DNA of 64,000 nt from contig JABYQU010000015.1 of assembly GCA_022264855.1 (NCBI GenBank), forward strand, positions 620,001 to 684,000, read 5' to 3'. Origin of the DNA: Lenzites betulinus. Lineage: Eukaryota; Basidiomycota; Agaricomycetes; Polyporales; Polyporaceae. The notes below the pieces were generated by a model. It was not told the origin of the DNA, made no database searches, and was given only the letters and a program-made list of their open reading frames with translations. A program made the position numbers and the translations under genes. Within the stretch, counting starts at the first letter, position 1. The number at the start of each line of letters is the position of its first letter. Of the stretch, positions 1 through 12,183 are shown piece after piece.

Positions 1-1186
1 GGGAGGCGAGGTACTTGATGGCAGCCTTGACGGGGATGACATCGTGACCGTGCGTGGTTCCTTCAATGTCGGCGACCTGGAAGTTATGTCAATCCTGCAT
101 TGCAACGCATGTAATTTTATATACGCACACCAGGAGCCATCTTACGTTTGCAGACAACTGTGATTTCCGCAATGTTAGCATGGCTCTAGTAGCACAATCA
201 ACCGAACGCACCTGCAGCGGGACCCTTGTGCGCAATAATCTGGCAAAGACCGCCCCAAAGCGCGTCGATGTCCTCGCCTTGTACAGTAATGACCTTCAAG
301 CCGTGACCCGAGAGGGTCTTCTCGAGGTCGTATCCCTTCAGGTATTCAGACGGGTGACCGGCAATAGTGACGTCGTTGTCATCGATAATGAGCTTGACGT
401 TAAGGCCCTGTGCAACGGCAAGACGGGCGGCCTCGGCATCGTTGCCTTCCTGAAAAGCGGCGTCTGTCAGGCCACACACGTGCGAGAGCATGGGAGAAAA
501 ATCACCTGCTGGGAGCCATCGGATCCGAGCATGAACACGGTCTTATCACGGTTGGCGAGCGCGATACCGTTGACCCACGGCCAGACATGTCCAAGACGGC
601 CGGAGGAGAACTTCACACCGGGGGTGAGACCGAGCTCGGGGTGGCCCGGGAGCTTCGAGTTGGCCTCGCGGTAATGGAGGAGATGCTCCCAAGGGATGTG
701 CCCCTCCATCGCCGAGAGGAGATACTGAGTCGCAACACGGTGTCCTACGGCGAGTGTGTCAGGCATGTGCAACGAATGGTCCTCCGGAAAACCAACACGA
801 ACCTGCCTCGTCGAAAAGAATAGGAAGGTAGCTGTCCGAGTAGTTGAAGAGGGACAAGAGCATTGTCACCTCTGGGACAGTGTCAAAGGCACCACCTGGA
901 AAGTGATACGGATGAGAGAAGGATATAAATTAGTCGAGTGGGCGTACCGGTGTGTCCGCTGACGCCCCGCGCAGCGCCGGTCGCGGTGAACAGTACGATA
1001 GCATCGCGCATGATCTGAATGTTGCTCTTAAGAGCAGCCTTTTGCTCTGCCGTGAGCTGGGGCTTCGACGGGTCGAGCGTAAGCCTGACATTAATTGGTG
1101 AGGGCGCGCAGGTCGGTACGGGGTGCGTGTACACACTTCTGAAGCTTGCTCATGTCGATTGGGAACGTCGCCTCTGTGCCAGCCAT
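1..1186 (-). CDS. Transketolase-family enzyme, 5' part (gene runs off the window start)
   Basis: Thiamine-diphosphate enzyme of the transketolase/dihydroxyacetone synthase family, which moves two-carbon ketol units between sugar phosphates in the cytosol or peroxisome. Seven exons are inferred: 1137-1186, 948-1084, 803-895, 506-744, 212-449, 129-157 and 1-76, with phases consistent throughout. The ATG at 1186 is followed by an N-terminal ThDP-binding domain with SGHTGGAF, the GSDGSQQEGND stretch (cofactor/metal loop region), DDNDVTIAGH and IEGTTHGHD. The start is the first ATG of an exon joined in phase to the conserved domain. Only about 287 residues, the N-terminal half of the ThDP domain, lie in the window. 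Transketolase and dihydroxyacetone synthase cannot be told apart from this part. The GHTGGAFDTVPE variant is not the commonest transketolase wording, so a transketolase-like paralogue is possible. Confidence 0.85.
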
Positions 1187-1655
1187 GTTGGAAAAGTTAA
1201 CGTCGTAGATGTATGAAGAGACAGAAAGGACGAGGTGGTGGGGGAATGAGAGAGGGTCGTGAAGGAGCTGATCTTGGAGGAGATAAACCGCAAGCGCGGC
1301 CGCCCTCTGACGTCTATTCTCAGGCTATAACTTTCGGCTATTCCGGTCCGAAACCCCGAGGGAATCGGTGCCACGCGAGTCCCTGACGCTTCCTAGATGA
1401 ATATTCCCTACGACGCAACCGCGTCTATACCTGGATTAAACAATCAAACGTCGCACACAACCTGAGTTAAACGAAAGACTCCCACCTTATCATACTGGAG
1501 AGTGCCGGCAGCGTACAGCTGGGCCCTACTAATCACGGAGAGTCTGTCATCATGATACATATCTACAGCGTGCGATATTTGCAGCATGACAGTAGGAGGA
1601 AGGAGCCAATTGCGAGAATACATGGGGGGAGTGCATGCAGTATTACTGATACCAA
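1187..1655. other. Intergenic, 5' region of transketolase gene and 3' end of the FG nucleoporin gene
   Basis: About 470 bases without a supportable gene. It must hold the promoter of the minus-strand transketolase gene and the 3' untranslated region of the minus-strand nucleoporin gene. I see no clear TATA box or repeat. Confidence 0.6.
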
Positions 1656-4600
1656 CTACTTTTGCGCGTTCTGTCCTACGCTAGAGCCGAAAGAAAACGC
1701 GCCGGAGGATGCCCCAAAACCGAATGAGCTTGCGCCAGGCTGGGAGGCGGGAGGGGCGCCGAACGGCGAGGACGCAGCAGGGGTAGCCGCGTTGCCTGAA
1801 GAAGGCGTCGCCCCAAAGCCGAATGATGAAGGGGTGGACGCAGCGGGCGTCGTGCTGCTAGTCCCGGCACTGGGCGCTCCAAAGTTGAAAGACAACGATG
1901 GTTTGCCCGTGGTCGATGCCGGGGTTGTCGTGAACGATGACGCTGCACCATTGCCTCCGAAGGCGAACGTAGCCTTGCTTCCATCGGAAGCGCCTGGAGT
2001 GCTCGTCGCGCCAAACGCGGCCGAGGTGGAGGGCGCGCCGAACTTCGGGGTGGTCGAGGATGTGAAGCCGAAAGCGGGCTTCAGCCCAGGGATGTCTGTC
2101 TTTGGGGTCGTCGTGTTCTGCGACGCGCCACCTCCAAAGAAGGGCGAACTAGACGAAGACGTCGTGTCGCTACCAGACGAGAACGCCGACTTCGAGGTCT
2201 CCGCCGGTTTCGCCGCGGCGCTGCTCGCCGTACTGGCCCCGAACGAAAACGCGGACTTGGGAGCCCCGGCGGGGGTGGAGGATGTGCCATTCGTGGGCGC
2301 ACCAAATGGTGAGGAGTTCGACGAGGACGTGAAAGAACTTCCAGCGGCAGCGAACGGCGATGGGTTGGACCCCGGAGCCGCTCCAAACGGAGATGGGTTG
2401 GCCGCCGGTGTCGATGCTCCTCCGAATGCACTCGAAGTGTGCGCACTTGAGGCTCCAAACGCTGACGTAGATTTTGGAGCACTCGATGCGGAATTGCTGG
2501 CGCTATTCAGGAAGGGGCTAGGAGTTGCTGCGGCCGGAGCAGAAGCGGCGGGCTGAGGAGCGGTGCTGTTCATGCCAAAGCTGAACTTGGGCGCTCCCGT
2601 ACCAGAAGGTGCTGATGTCGATGTGGGCGGGGGCGCGGAGGGTTGAGCCGCAGGACCGTTCGCCGCAAATGCAGACGGGGCTGCGGGAGGCGCCGGCTTG
2701 GAGGGCGCACCAAAACTGAACTTGGGCGCTGTAGAGCCAGCGGCACCCGTACCATTTGCAGTCGAACCAACTGGGCTCGTTCCTGGTGCTGCGGGTGTTG
2801 ACGCGGTTTTGCCAAACGAGAATGGCGAAGAAGGTGATGACTGGGCGACCGGCGGCGGACCCATGCCTAGACGCGACAGCAACGAACCCCCAGGGACGGG
2901 TTTCGTTTCTGTCGACTTGGAGGTGTCATTCGCAGCGTTCGTGAAATTGGACGGGGGTTGGGTAGAATGCGAGGCTGGCGCTGGAGTGGGTGCAAAAGAG
3001 TGTGCAGGGGCGGTCGGTGTGGGAGCAGTGTTCCCGCTTGAAGTCGCAGGTTTGGGGGCAAAGAAGTTACGCACGCCACTGGTGGGCGCAGTGGCAGCGG
3101 AGGTGGGAGCCGAGGACTTCCCGAAGTAGCTGGGAACAGAGGTGGATGTCTGAGAGCCAGGTGCGGTGCTGGCTGGAGTCGTCGACGAAGCTGGCGGGAT
3201 GGATGAAGATGATGTGTCGTTCTTCGTAGAGGCGGGGAATGGGAACGAGGGTGTGGGGGGTTTGGGCTGTGAGGCAGTCGCCGGGGCGGGGATCGAACTG
3301 GGGGCAGTAGCTTTGAGAGGCTCCGTTGCGCATCTGGTAGCCGGAGCTGACGACGAAGCGGGTGGGAAGCCGAACGAGGGTGTCGCTGGCTGCGGTGCTT
3401 TCTGCGCGGCTTTGGGGGCCGCCGTCGCGGATGAGGGAGTGTTGAACAAAGGCGGCGCTGATGGGGCGGCCTTACTTTGCTGCAGTTGCTGCTTCTCCCT
3501 AATCTTCGACATAGCAGCGGCTTCTAAGTCTTGCTTTTCCCACTTAGAGTACGACTTGGACTTCTGCATTTTGGGGCTGTCAGAAGCGGGAGAAGCCGGT
3601 GCCTGATATACCGACGAGATGCGACGACTGGAGGAAACTGGCGAGGGAGCAAGCATACTGAGGCGCAGAGCGACGTTGGTGTTCACGGACTGCCTAAGTG
3701 GACCACGCGTCGCGGGGCTCTCGCGGGATGCCATGGTTGAAGACCACAAGAGGCTCTTCCCGAGTTTCGAAGGAGATTCCTTGGGCAGCCAAAGGTCAAA
3801 ATCCTGCAGACATAGCACATGCATAACACTCACAGGGATCAGAACGGGAGTTTGTGACTCAGGGGGTGTAGGCGGCGGATCCTGCCACGCCAATTCATGG
3901 CGTTCTTTGGCGACCTGGTATTCCTCTTCCGACAGCCACACTTCAACGTAAACATCGAAATTGGCACGTCGGTCAGGATGTTGAGAGTCGCTAGGCTGCG
4001 CTATTTTAGAGGCCGATGCTCATGGTAACACATTAATTGTACTCACCATAGGGAATCGAGACCTTGACTTCTTCACCAACTCCTGGCGTAGCCTCTGACC
4101 ATTGGGGCCGACCTTGTAACGAATGCCATTTGACTCCCACTCCTCGCTAATACGCCTGCCTTTACACAGAGGGTCGTTCGAAAGAGGTACTATATCTTCT
4201 TCGGACCGTTTACCACGTTTCTTGCGCGTGTGTGTCCGTGTAGGTCGCTCAGCCTCAGATTCATCGCTGTCGTGGGAGTCGACATCCCGCACGCGTTTCT
4301 GACCACGTGAAGATGACTGCGAAAGCTTGGTCGAGACCGTTCGCCTACGCCTATGCCGGCGAGGTTTCTCGTCATCATCCATGATGGAGTCGTCGCCACC
4401 AAACGTCGAGCCAGCCTCAGCACGATCGCGCTTCTTGCCTCGGGCGGCACCAGAGGTATCCTCCAAGTCATCAAGTTCGTCCTCTTCCATGTCGTAGTCA
4501 GGAGTTTCTGCCGATTTGTCCAATGAGACCTTGCGTGCCCTTTTGTCGCGTCGCTCCGCGCGCGACGACGCAAGACCGTCATCGTCCTCCGAGCTAGCCA

Positions 4601-5581
4601 TGCGCTTCGAGCCTCGCTGTTCGGGCAACGGTACATGGGAGTCGACTTCCATGCCGTCACCATCCCCGTCCTCACGCCGCCCAGACTCCTTGTCATCGTC
4701 GACGGGCTCTTCGCCTTCTATACGGGACTTCTTGGCCAGCGTCTCTAGTTCAGCGTCCATCTCGTCATCAAGAGCGTGTTTGCCGTGACGCGTCCGCGTG
4801 GCCGTGCTTTGTCTTCCGGTAGCAGGACGGTGTGTCTGAGTTCCTGAGCTGCTGTGAACAGACGGTTCTGTCGTTCCCTGAGCGAAAGGACCGTGATGAG
4901 AAGTCGACGACTGAGCGACGTCTTGTGCGTGATTGAGGCTTCAATTGAGTGGTAAGACACGCAGCCCGCACGGAACAAATATTATAGCACACCTCTCTCC
5001 TTCTGTGGGAAGGGTTATGGACCCGTGTCCATTCGTGTAGCCCAGGTACGGTCCCGCTGGTGTAGGCAATGGTTCCACGCCTTCTCGAGGACCAAATGAG
5101 AGCCGTATGAGACCATATTAGGTAGTGCACGAGAGTGTGTTGCTTACCGGCCGTAGTATCTATCACAGAAGATGGGAACTGAGAGCTACCCCCACCCTCA
5201 CCAGACGGTGCTTGTGGAGCCTGTTGAGCGACACCCTGACCTTTACCCTCCCGTTTCTTTCGGGCCTGTAATGCAGCCGCATACGCTACATTGAACGGTC
5301 GATAGTCATCATCGGGGATGCCATGGCGGCGCCGCATTGCCCTAGTGTCGCGTTTGTCATGAGTACCACACGGGCCTGAATAGACAGCATATAACTCACT
5401 TGCGATACCGAGTTTCCCTCCACCGCCTAAAATGGGGGCCAAAACGTACCCAACTGAACGCAGCGATGGCGGCGAGCCCAAGCAAGAGTGTCATTTGTCC
5501 AGGATCGGCCCAAATAGCGGGACGTGGCGGTGAAACCTGAAGACGCCCTCCAAGAATGTCGGCAGATTCATCGTTGTCCAT
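1656..5581 (-). CDS. FG-repeat nucleoporin with an N-terminal transmembrane segment
   Basis: Inferred protein of about 1,196 residues from exons 5400-5581, 5148-5341, 4047-4921 and 1656-3995; all phases agree. Residues about 30-45 form one hydrophobic segment (MTLLLGLAAIAAFSW) followed at once by a very basic stretch (HFRRWRETRYRKAMRRRHG). The middle is charged and rich in nuclear-localisation-like clusters (RRHRRRR, RKKRGKR). The C-terminal 600 residues are Ser/Thr/Ala/Pro-rich with about twenty FG repeats of the FSFG, SPFG and AFGFG types. FG repeats bind transport receptors in the nuclear pore channel. The membrane segment suggests anchoring in the pore membrane, as in vertebrate POM121; that comparison is inference. 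The 226-nt second intron is long for this genome and may hide another exon. If the join were wrong, the first two exons would be a separate small membrane protein. Confidence 0.75.
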
Positions 5582-6637
5582 TGCGTGTCCAGAGCGTGAG
5601 TAGAGACCGTAAACGTGGAGACTCTGCTTGGAGGGGGATGGCTGGCACGTCGATGACGGCGGCGGGGAGGCGGTGGATGATGGCGGCTTGTAAGATTTGA
5701 GCGCCCGTTGGACCGACGTTGGCGGAGCTACAACACTTGCCTCATATGGCTAAACAAAGCTCGGCAAACGCCGGTGCTTGCTGGAAGCATAGTTGAACAT
5801 AAGTAAGGCTGCCGGCTACCACAAGTACACAGCGCGCAGATCATATTCTAGTCATGAAAGATGTACGTATTGATGGAAGGTCTATGGAAGAACAGTTAAT
5901 TTTACTGGAGACAGGAACATAGGAGGGGTGCAATGCACACCATTCCCGTATAGTAGTTCTGGCAGTAGCGCCTGATGTAGATCTTGCAAATGCAATACCG
6001 CCAAACTATGGTTTCAATAAGCTTTGCCTTACAGCACCACGACCGTTTAATAGTACTCAAAACCAGACAGGTTTTGCTAGCGATAGCCTGTCTGTTGTAG
6101 TCGAGGTTCAGCGAGTACCAATCACTGGCATCATGGCTGTCTGCAGTGCGCAAGCGCCCAATGTCGTCCGCTTGTAAATTATGAGACCGGAGGTACGCCG
6201 TTTGATATAAACTTAGAGAGACTTGGCGCGTTGTGGACGGAACAGGCCCAACGCAGCACACCGTATCTGTACGGATCCAGAACGCCGGGTAGTGCGCCAT
6301 GCACTTACCGGTAGTATAACTGTGGTCAATAGACTGAGCTGAGATTTGAAGGGACATCCGACTGTACACGCCGATAGCAACCGTACGTACGACGAAGACA
6401 GGGCCAGATCCTCCGAGACCGAGGTCTGCCGTGTCTGTGAGGCAGGATTGCGTGCATGGAATCACTGGGAGCTGATGGGGACAGGGAGGCCGCCCATACC
6501 GACAGCATAATCTTGCTCGCCACGTGGGAATCGGGCGAGCTCATATAGCGCGACGCTCATTTGTTCACCATCACTCCGCTCGTCCCGCCCAGCTCTGCTG
6601 TCCCTCCGCTCTCTCCTCCCTCCCTCACTCATCCTCC
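5582..6637. other. Intergenic, divergent 5' regions of FG nucleoporin and cytochrome b5 genes
   Basis: About 1 kb between two divergently transcribed genes. A pyrimidine-rich tract lies just before the cytochrome b5 ATG (about 6580-6635). The one long open frame here (5902-6465, minus) begins with GTG and has no recognisable features. No gene is called. Confidence 0.55.
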
Positions 6638-7312
6638 ATGGCTTCCAAGCTCGTTACCTACGCTGAGCTCAAGGCTCACAACAGCAAGGACAGCCTCTAC
6701 TTGCTGTTGCACGAGAAGGGTATGTCATGGAACCTTATCTTCGCTGTGCGCTGACAGCTCATGCGCGCGCCTCAGTGTACGATGTCACAAAATTCATTGA
6801 CGAGGTGTGTTATGGTCTGCTGTGGATACACAGGTCCTAGACAACCCTTACCTGTGTCTTTAGCATCCCGGAGGCGACGAGGTCATCATCGCAGAGGCTG
6901 GTACGTCGTCGTGTCTTAACAGGGGGAACTGCTGCCTAATTCTCTCGTTCAGCCCGGGATGCCACCGAGGCTTTCGAGGACGTTGGCCACTCTGACGAGG
7001 CTCGTGCGCTTCTAACGGATCTCTTCGTCGGTGACTTTGAGAAGACGGATGTGCGTGGTTCTTCTTCCATATGTGGTATGATGCTGAACGTATTCGGTCC
7101 CGCAGGAGCTCAAGACGAAGGGTCCTTCTGCATCCTCCTCTTCCGGTAGCAGCGCCGTTAACACGGCTGTTGAGCAGGGCTCTAAGTAAGTCTCCTGCAA
7201 AGCCAGCCCCGTGCTCATACTAATGCACGTCGCTAGCTTGATGTACTTTGTTCCTCTTGCTGTTCTCGGGGCCTACTTCGCGTGGCGTTACTACTCGAGC
7301 GGCTCGATATAA
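6638..7312 (+). CDS. CYB5: Cytochrome b5, tail-anchored
   Basis: Haem protein of the ER membrane that passes electrons to desaturases, sterol enzymes and P450s. Six exons (6638-6719, 6776-6804, 6864-6900, 6953-7050, 7106-7185, 7237-7312) give 133 residues, the usual size. The haem-binding domain has the HPGGDE motif with the first haem histidine and VGHSDEAR with the second. A Ser/Thr linker is followed by a C-terminal hydrophobic anchor ([15 protein letters not shown]) and a short polar tail. The ATG lies after a pyrimidine-rich leader (CTCATCCTCCATGGCT) typical of fungal starts. Every exon is short and all phases close. Confidence 0.95.
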
Positions 7313-7729
7313 GTGCAGCCACCCTCGCCGTATCATTTCCCCCTCCGCACACTCCTGGTCATGCTTTGTTGTTTCTAGATATATCCCTTAATCTGTTTTG
7401 TTTTACTTCTGTCCTACTACGCCGACACTTCTGAGGAGTAGGCCGTGCGCGTCGTACGACGTAGCGCTCATTCCGGTTTTCCTCGTCGTACGACACAACG
7501 CCGCTGGTTTCTGCCCCTCCTATATGATGTGCCTCGTCACCGAGACACGTACTGAACGGAGGAACATTCCACCGAGCGACACGTTGCTTACGATGATCTC
7601 CAATTAAACGGCTAACAGTGCTAGTGAGTGAAGGGAATCGAATCCCACACCGGGAAACGTTTAGCCGGGCGAGGTTGCAATGACCGGGTGCGGGCGCTTG
7701 CCTGTGCTCGTTCCGTCCTTCTCGCCGTC
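7313..7729. other. Intergenic, 3' region of CYB5 and 5' region of TRAPPC2L
   Basis: About 420 bases between two same-strand genes. It holds the 3' UTR of the first and the promoter of the second. No repeat or RNA gene was recognised. Confidence 0.5.
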
Positions 7730-8336
7730 ATGCCGCCTCAGTTGAGACTGAACGCAGTCGCGTTTGTCTCTCCGCAAAATCATCCTATTCTCATCCGTAC
7801 GTTTGTACAAGGCCAGGATGAGCTGAAATACCACTACATCGCGCATACAAGCCTGGACGTCATCGACGAACGTAGTGCGTCGGATCCCACGCCGTGAGTG
7901 CCTTCGCAAACCCTGACCACGCGGGTTGGCCGCGCGCCGGCGTAGTCACGGCCGCGATGTCATCCAAATCGACCGAGTGCTACATGAACCTGCTGTATAC
8001 CATGGAAGATGTCGCGGTGTACGGGTACATAACGCCGTTGAAAGTCAAGATTATCATCGCTCTCGCCTTGGCAGACTCTGTGGTAAGGGATGCGGACATC
8101 CTCACGGTGAGTCCCGTTACGTCTCTAGTGGAACCCGCGTCATTGACCACAGTTTCATCCAGATATTCAAAGCATTACATACCGTGTACCGCCAGTCGGT
8201 TGCAAACCCATTCCTCAGGCTCAATGCGCCGATTGACGGATACAACGACCACGCCGCGCTTTTGGCGGCCGGTAGTCCGAAGTGGAAGGCCTTTCGGAAG
8301 CGCGTAGATGACATAGGCAAGGTCGTTGGGCTGTAA
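7730..8336 (+). CDS. TRAPP complex subunit, TRAPPC2L/Tca17 type
   Basis: Small longin-fold subunit of the TRAPP tethering complex, which acts as a Rab exchange factor at the Golgi. Three exons (7730-7874, 7946-8106, 8163-8336) give 159 residues. Family landmarks in order are an N-terminal strand of the form LRLNAVAFVSPQNHPILIRT, then HTSLDVIDERI, TMEDVAVYGYITPLKVKII, and the C-terminal half IFKALHTVYRQ...NPF. The donor GTGCGT at 7875 was chosen because it keeps the family wording DERI and the phase; a later GTGAGT would break the frame. Orthology to Tca17/TRAPPC2L rather than Sedlin (TRAPPC2) rests on these phrases. Confidence 0.88.
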
Positions 8337-8647
8337 CAGTTACGTCCGGAAAGATGCTTCATCGCGTCCCTCGGCCGGTCGGCTCCCCGGTTCGTACTCA
8401 GCTCAGGCAATGGCTTATCCCACCCCGCTGTCTGCAGAGCGCATACCCAGGTCATGCCAGCATGAATCCTAGGGCATGCAGAACCAAGAACGAACGTCGC
8501 CCTATAGTTGACTCAGCTACCTCGAGCACTCCGGTGCTGGGACAGATACGGGGCAGACAGCACGATTCACACACGCCGCGTCATTCTTAGTCATGTATTG
8601 CTAGTATATCCAAACCTCTATACGCCGAACCGGCTTCGTGCGTAATT
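8337..8647. other. Convergent 3' regions of TRAPPC2L and RTP1
   Basis: About 310 bases between convergent genes, presumably the two 3' UTRs. Nothing further was recognised. Confidence 0.5.
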
Positions 8648-11600
8648 TTACAACCCGACGATGGCTTCCGCGAGCTGATCCAAGCCTTCCAACGTCTCTC
8701 TAGCCATCACGCGCACGACGTCGTCCGCGTCCGTCGCAGCGATGTAACCCAACGTTACCCTCGCGCGCCTGAGCAGCTCTGGCGGCAAGAGCATCCGATC
8801 CGCACTTCCTGTCTCGTATACATGGTTTGTGCACGCCTGTGTGAGCAGCGAAAGGAAATGAAGCGCCGCCCGACGGAGCGGAGGGAATTTCGTATTCGCA
8901 GATGTTGGCTGCGTGTCCATCGTTGCAGGCGGTTTGTTGACACCCTTCTCGTCATCGTTGGCGTCCGGGTCGGGGTCCGGCTCCGAACGGGGCTCCGTCT
9001 TACGCTGAGTCGCCGGGACAGATTCGACTTGGAGAAGGTCGACCATGGCGTCCGCGAAGTCGACGGTGTACGGCAAGGCCGCGAGTGCGTTTGTCTTGAC
9101 GCACTGCGCGAGCAGCGATATAGCGGACGTGCGCAAGACAGTCGGGAAGTGGGAAGCACGGATGACTTGGAAGAGTGGAGCGATGACAAGCGACGCTGCG
9201 AGAGTTCAGTCAGCCAGTGTCATTCGTGGACACGGTGTTGTGATTTTCCTACTGTAGGATGGCAAGGCATCTCCGCAGCGCCGGATGACCTGTGCGAGGG
9301 CCTCTCCGATGCGCGTCCGCATATCGACGTCATGCTGCGACATTGTGCTCGCGCTCAGCCCGTCGAGGCCGTCCGAGTAGGCGGAAACCAAGCTGCGAAG
9401 GACCTCCTTCCCGAACCCGTCTACCATCGCTGACAGACCCTGGACCGCGTTCAGAAACATGTACGAGTCGTCATCTTGGATCGACTGCATGAATATCGAC
9501 AGGATTCCAGGAATGAGCGCACGGTCTACCGAGGGCTCGGCAAGCTTCCCGGACGCGTCCTTGTGGGGCAACACCAGCTGCCGCAACAGCATGAGGCCAT
9601 GAGCGCGCACGGGCAAGAGAGGGTCCTGGAGGAGCTTTAGCGCGTTCTGATAGGTCTCTTGTGCATCCTCTGCGCCGTCCGACGAGGGTGACTTCTTCAT
9701 CTTTCGGCCGGCGGTCTCGGAAGTTGACGCGAGGCGGGCTGTCATAACCATCCGAGCCTCGCGGGCGAGAGACCGCAGGTCGTCCCCCGACGCCTTGGAC
9801 AAGGGCTCGAGTAGAGAGAATATGTCATTCAGTACGGGAGCGGTGCGTGCGGACAGATCGGGGTTGGCTGCGTTGCTTTTAGCGATGACGCAGTGAACGT
9901 CAAACTAATCCAACGCACCTTCGAGAACGGACAGCAGGAGCTTTACCGCGGTGGATGTCATATCATCGGGGCCATGATCTTGACTATCTTCGTCATCTTC
10001 ATCGTCGCTGTCGCCTGCTTCTAGGTCTTCAAACGCCTCATCTTCCTCCGGAACGATGCGCAGGTCGTCTATGTTGAGTCCGGCCCTCCCTTCCGATCTT
10101 CGTCCGCCCACCGATGCCTCCGCTTGTCGCGGGTTTTCCAGCGCATGTTTGATGAACAAGAGGATATGCTCTGGTCTCTTCAGAACACTCGAGGTATCAT
10201 CTGTAGACAGCTGTTTCTGCATCTGTAAAACCAGCTGCAAATATAGCAGAGTTCTGCGTGAATGTGTCAGTTGCTAAGTTTATGTTGAAGAATTGGCGGA
10301 TTACTTCAGAGGGTCCATATCTGCGTGAACTCTGAAATTCCGGTATGCCTCTAACAGCTGGACAAACAAGTCGGAAGATACGTCCGCACGGCCGAGAGTT
10401 TTGATGAATTGCACGAGCCGAACTGGGTCGGGCTTGAGACCTAGCAGATTAGAGTCAATGTCGAACTCTCCGGCTTCCTCTGCTTCTTGCAGGCTTTGCG
10501 GGGTGAAAAGCGACAAAGGATCCTCATTCCCCTCAGGTATGCTGCCATCTCTGCGTGAGCACCTTCCACAGTCATGATCGTACTGACCCCCACCTTTCCA
10601 CCCTTGATATCTCCCCCGCAATGTCTACGCGCCAATCGCTCGTTTCGCCGTTGATGATGCGCCATAGCGTCGCAATAACCTCTTCCTTGTTCACAAGCCT
10701 CCCCCATGTCGCAAGGAAGCTCTTGATGGTTTCCCGAACAAGGGGGTCGGACGCCTTCGCTTGCTCCAGATACGCATACAGCGAGTATAGCGAAGGTACG
10801 ATGGGTGTGAGAAGCGAAGTGATAAGATGCGGTGACGGGTCAGTGTTTGTCAGGATGACCTGTATCGTGCGCAGTGACTCTGTAGGAGATAGGTCTCCTG
10901 AGCCTGTGATAAAGGTCAGCACGTTGTCGCTGCGTACAATAAGAAGGTTTACCATTCAAAATTGGATTGTGCAGTGTGGAGAAGACCAGCTCTGTCGTCA
11001 ATGTCTTTTTCTCGACGTCTTCGTTCGTCAGCAGACGTGACAACGAAAATGCGATGCCACGACGGTGCGCAGGCGGAAGGCTCCGATCGTCCAGACTAAG
11101 CAGTAGTAGCATACGCGGGACCATAAGGCCAAGATAATCCTGTGAAAGATGTGAAGATAATTTCCCCTGCAGCTGTCGTAGGACTGACCTGGGCCTTCAT
11201 GCCTGCGGGAATCGCGCTCAGCAGACGCGACACATGTTCGAGCTTATCCAAGGCGACATCTTCTCCGGAGGCATCCTCCTCCCCAAATATGGATTCGCAC
11301 AGTCCGCGGACTCCATCGGGACGTAGCAGCTGACGGCTTAGCAGGAATGTGCATGTCTTGCGGACGTACGGCAAAGAAGACGATGCGTGCGTGAGTGCTC
11401 GGCCCACAGCGGATATGACATGGGAAGCTGGGAGCCTGTGTAAGATCGATCAGTGGGAATGCGGGAGTGTGACCAACGATGTGGGTACCTTGAAAGAAGG
11501 TGCATAACGAGGGGACGAACGCTATCGGCTGTAGGCATGTCTTCTGAGGCTAATGACTTCGGAAGCCATCCAATCACAATGCAGGGCACCAGGAGGTCTG

Positions 11601-12183
11601 ACAACTGCTGATTCAAAAGCGCTGCGGTTACTCCAGATTGGGCTATCGGCGACCCAGGCCCGGCAGGCAGGACGAGGGCCAGCAGGCGTGAGGAGATCGA
11701 AGACAGCGTGGAGAACTCGTGAGGAAGGCCAGTGAGATCGATGATGCCGGCACGAGCGATTCCTTGAGAAGCAGAAGTAGACGGGATGGCGGAAACAATG
11801 CGCTGCAGGAGAGGGTCTACAGCCCACTGGAATAGTATTGAGAGCAGGGTGCGAATCATGGCGAGATCTCGAGAGCCAAGAAGAGGTTGCTCGTGTTCCG
11901 GAACAGCGCCATTCGAGACATCATCTGGTTTGATCAACGTGTTTGGGACCTTTAATCGTTCCTGCAAGCACTCTAGCAGGAATAACGCTTCTAGTGCGGT
12001 ATGAGACTGCAGCACTTCCAGAGACAGGTCGCCTGTCGGAGCTGGCTTGCTCATGGCATGGCTATAGTCAACGATGCGCCTTCGAAGAACATCCTTTAAA
12101 TGTGATGGACGCTCGTCTGAAGATCCTGATGGGCCGGTGAGAATGGCGGCAGCACGGAAAAGGTCAGTAACGCTGTGTGCCAT
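8648..12183 (-). CDS. RTP1: RTP1/TANGO6-type RNA polymerase II nuclear import factor
   Basis: Large HEAT-like repeat protein of the Rtp1/TANGO6 family. In yeast it is needed for assembly and nuclear import of RNA polymerase II. Eight exons (11489-12183, 11189-11435, 10953-11139, 10594-10903, 10305-10541, 9919-10253, 9253-9867, 8648-9195) give about 1,057 residues with all phases closing. The C-terminal third carries the family domains: PVRAHGLMLLRQLV with DDDSYMFLNAVQGL (first RTP1 C-terminal domain) and PPLRRAALHFLSLL with LGYIAATDADDVVR (second). An acidic insert (DDEDDEDSQD) lies before them. It is convergent with TRAPPC2L and divergent from the RBR gene. The identification rests on the two C-terminal domains; the N-terminal half is only weakly conserved in the family. 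Confidence 0.85.

Noticed and set aside
1552..2556. Long plus-strand frame opposite the FG nucleoporin
   Set aside because: It is the antisense of a Ser/Ala/Pro/Gly-rich repeat, which keeps the other strand open. No independent evidence.
5902..6465. 187-codon minus-strand open frame between the nucleoporin and cytochrome b5 genes
   Set aside because: It starts with GTG, has no domain, unusual composition (many Cys and Tyr) and no clear promoter. Likely chance.
7625..7670. T-arm-like GGGATTCGATTCCC on the minus strand
   Set aside because: The closing G-C pair of the T stem is missing and no cloverleaf can be built around it.
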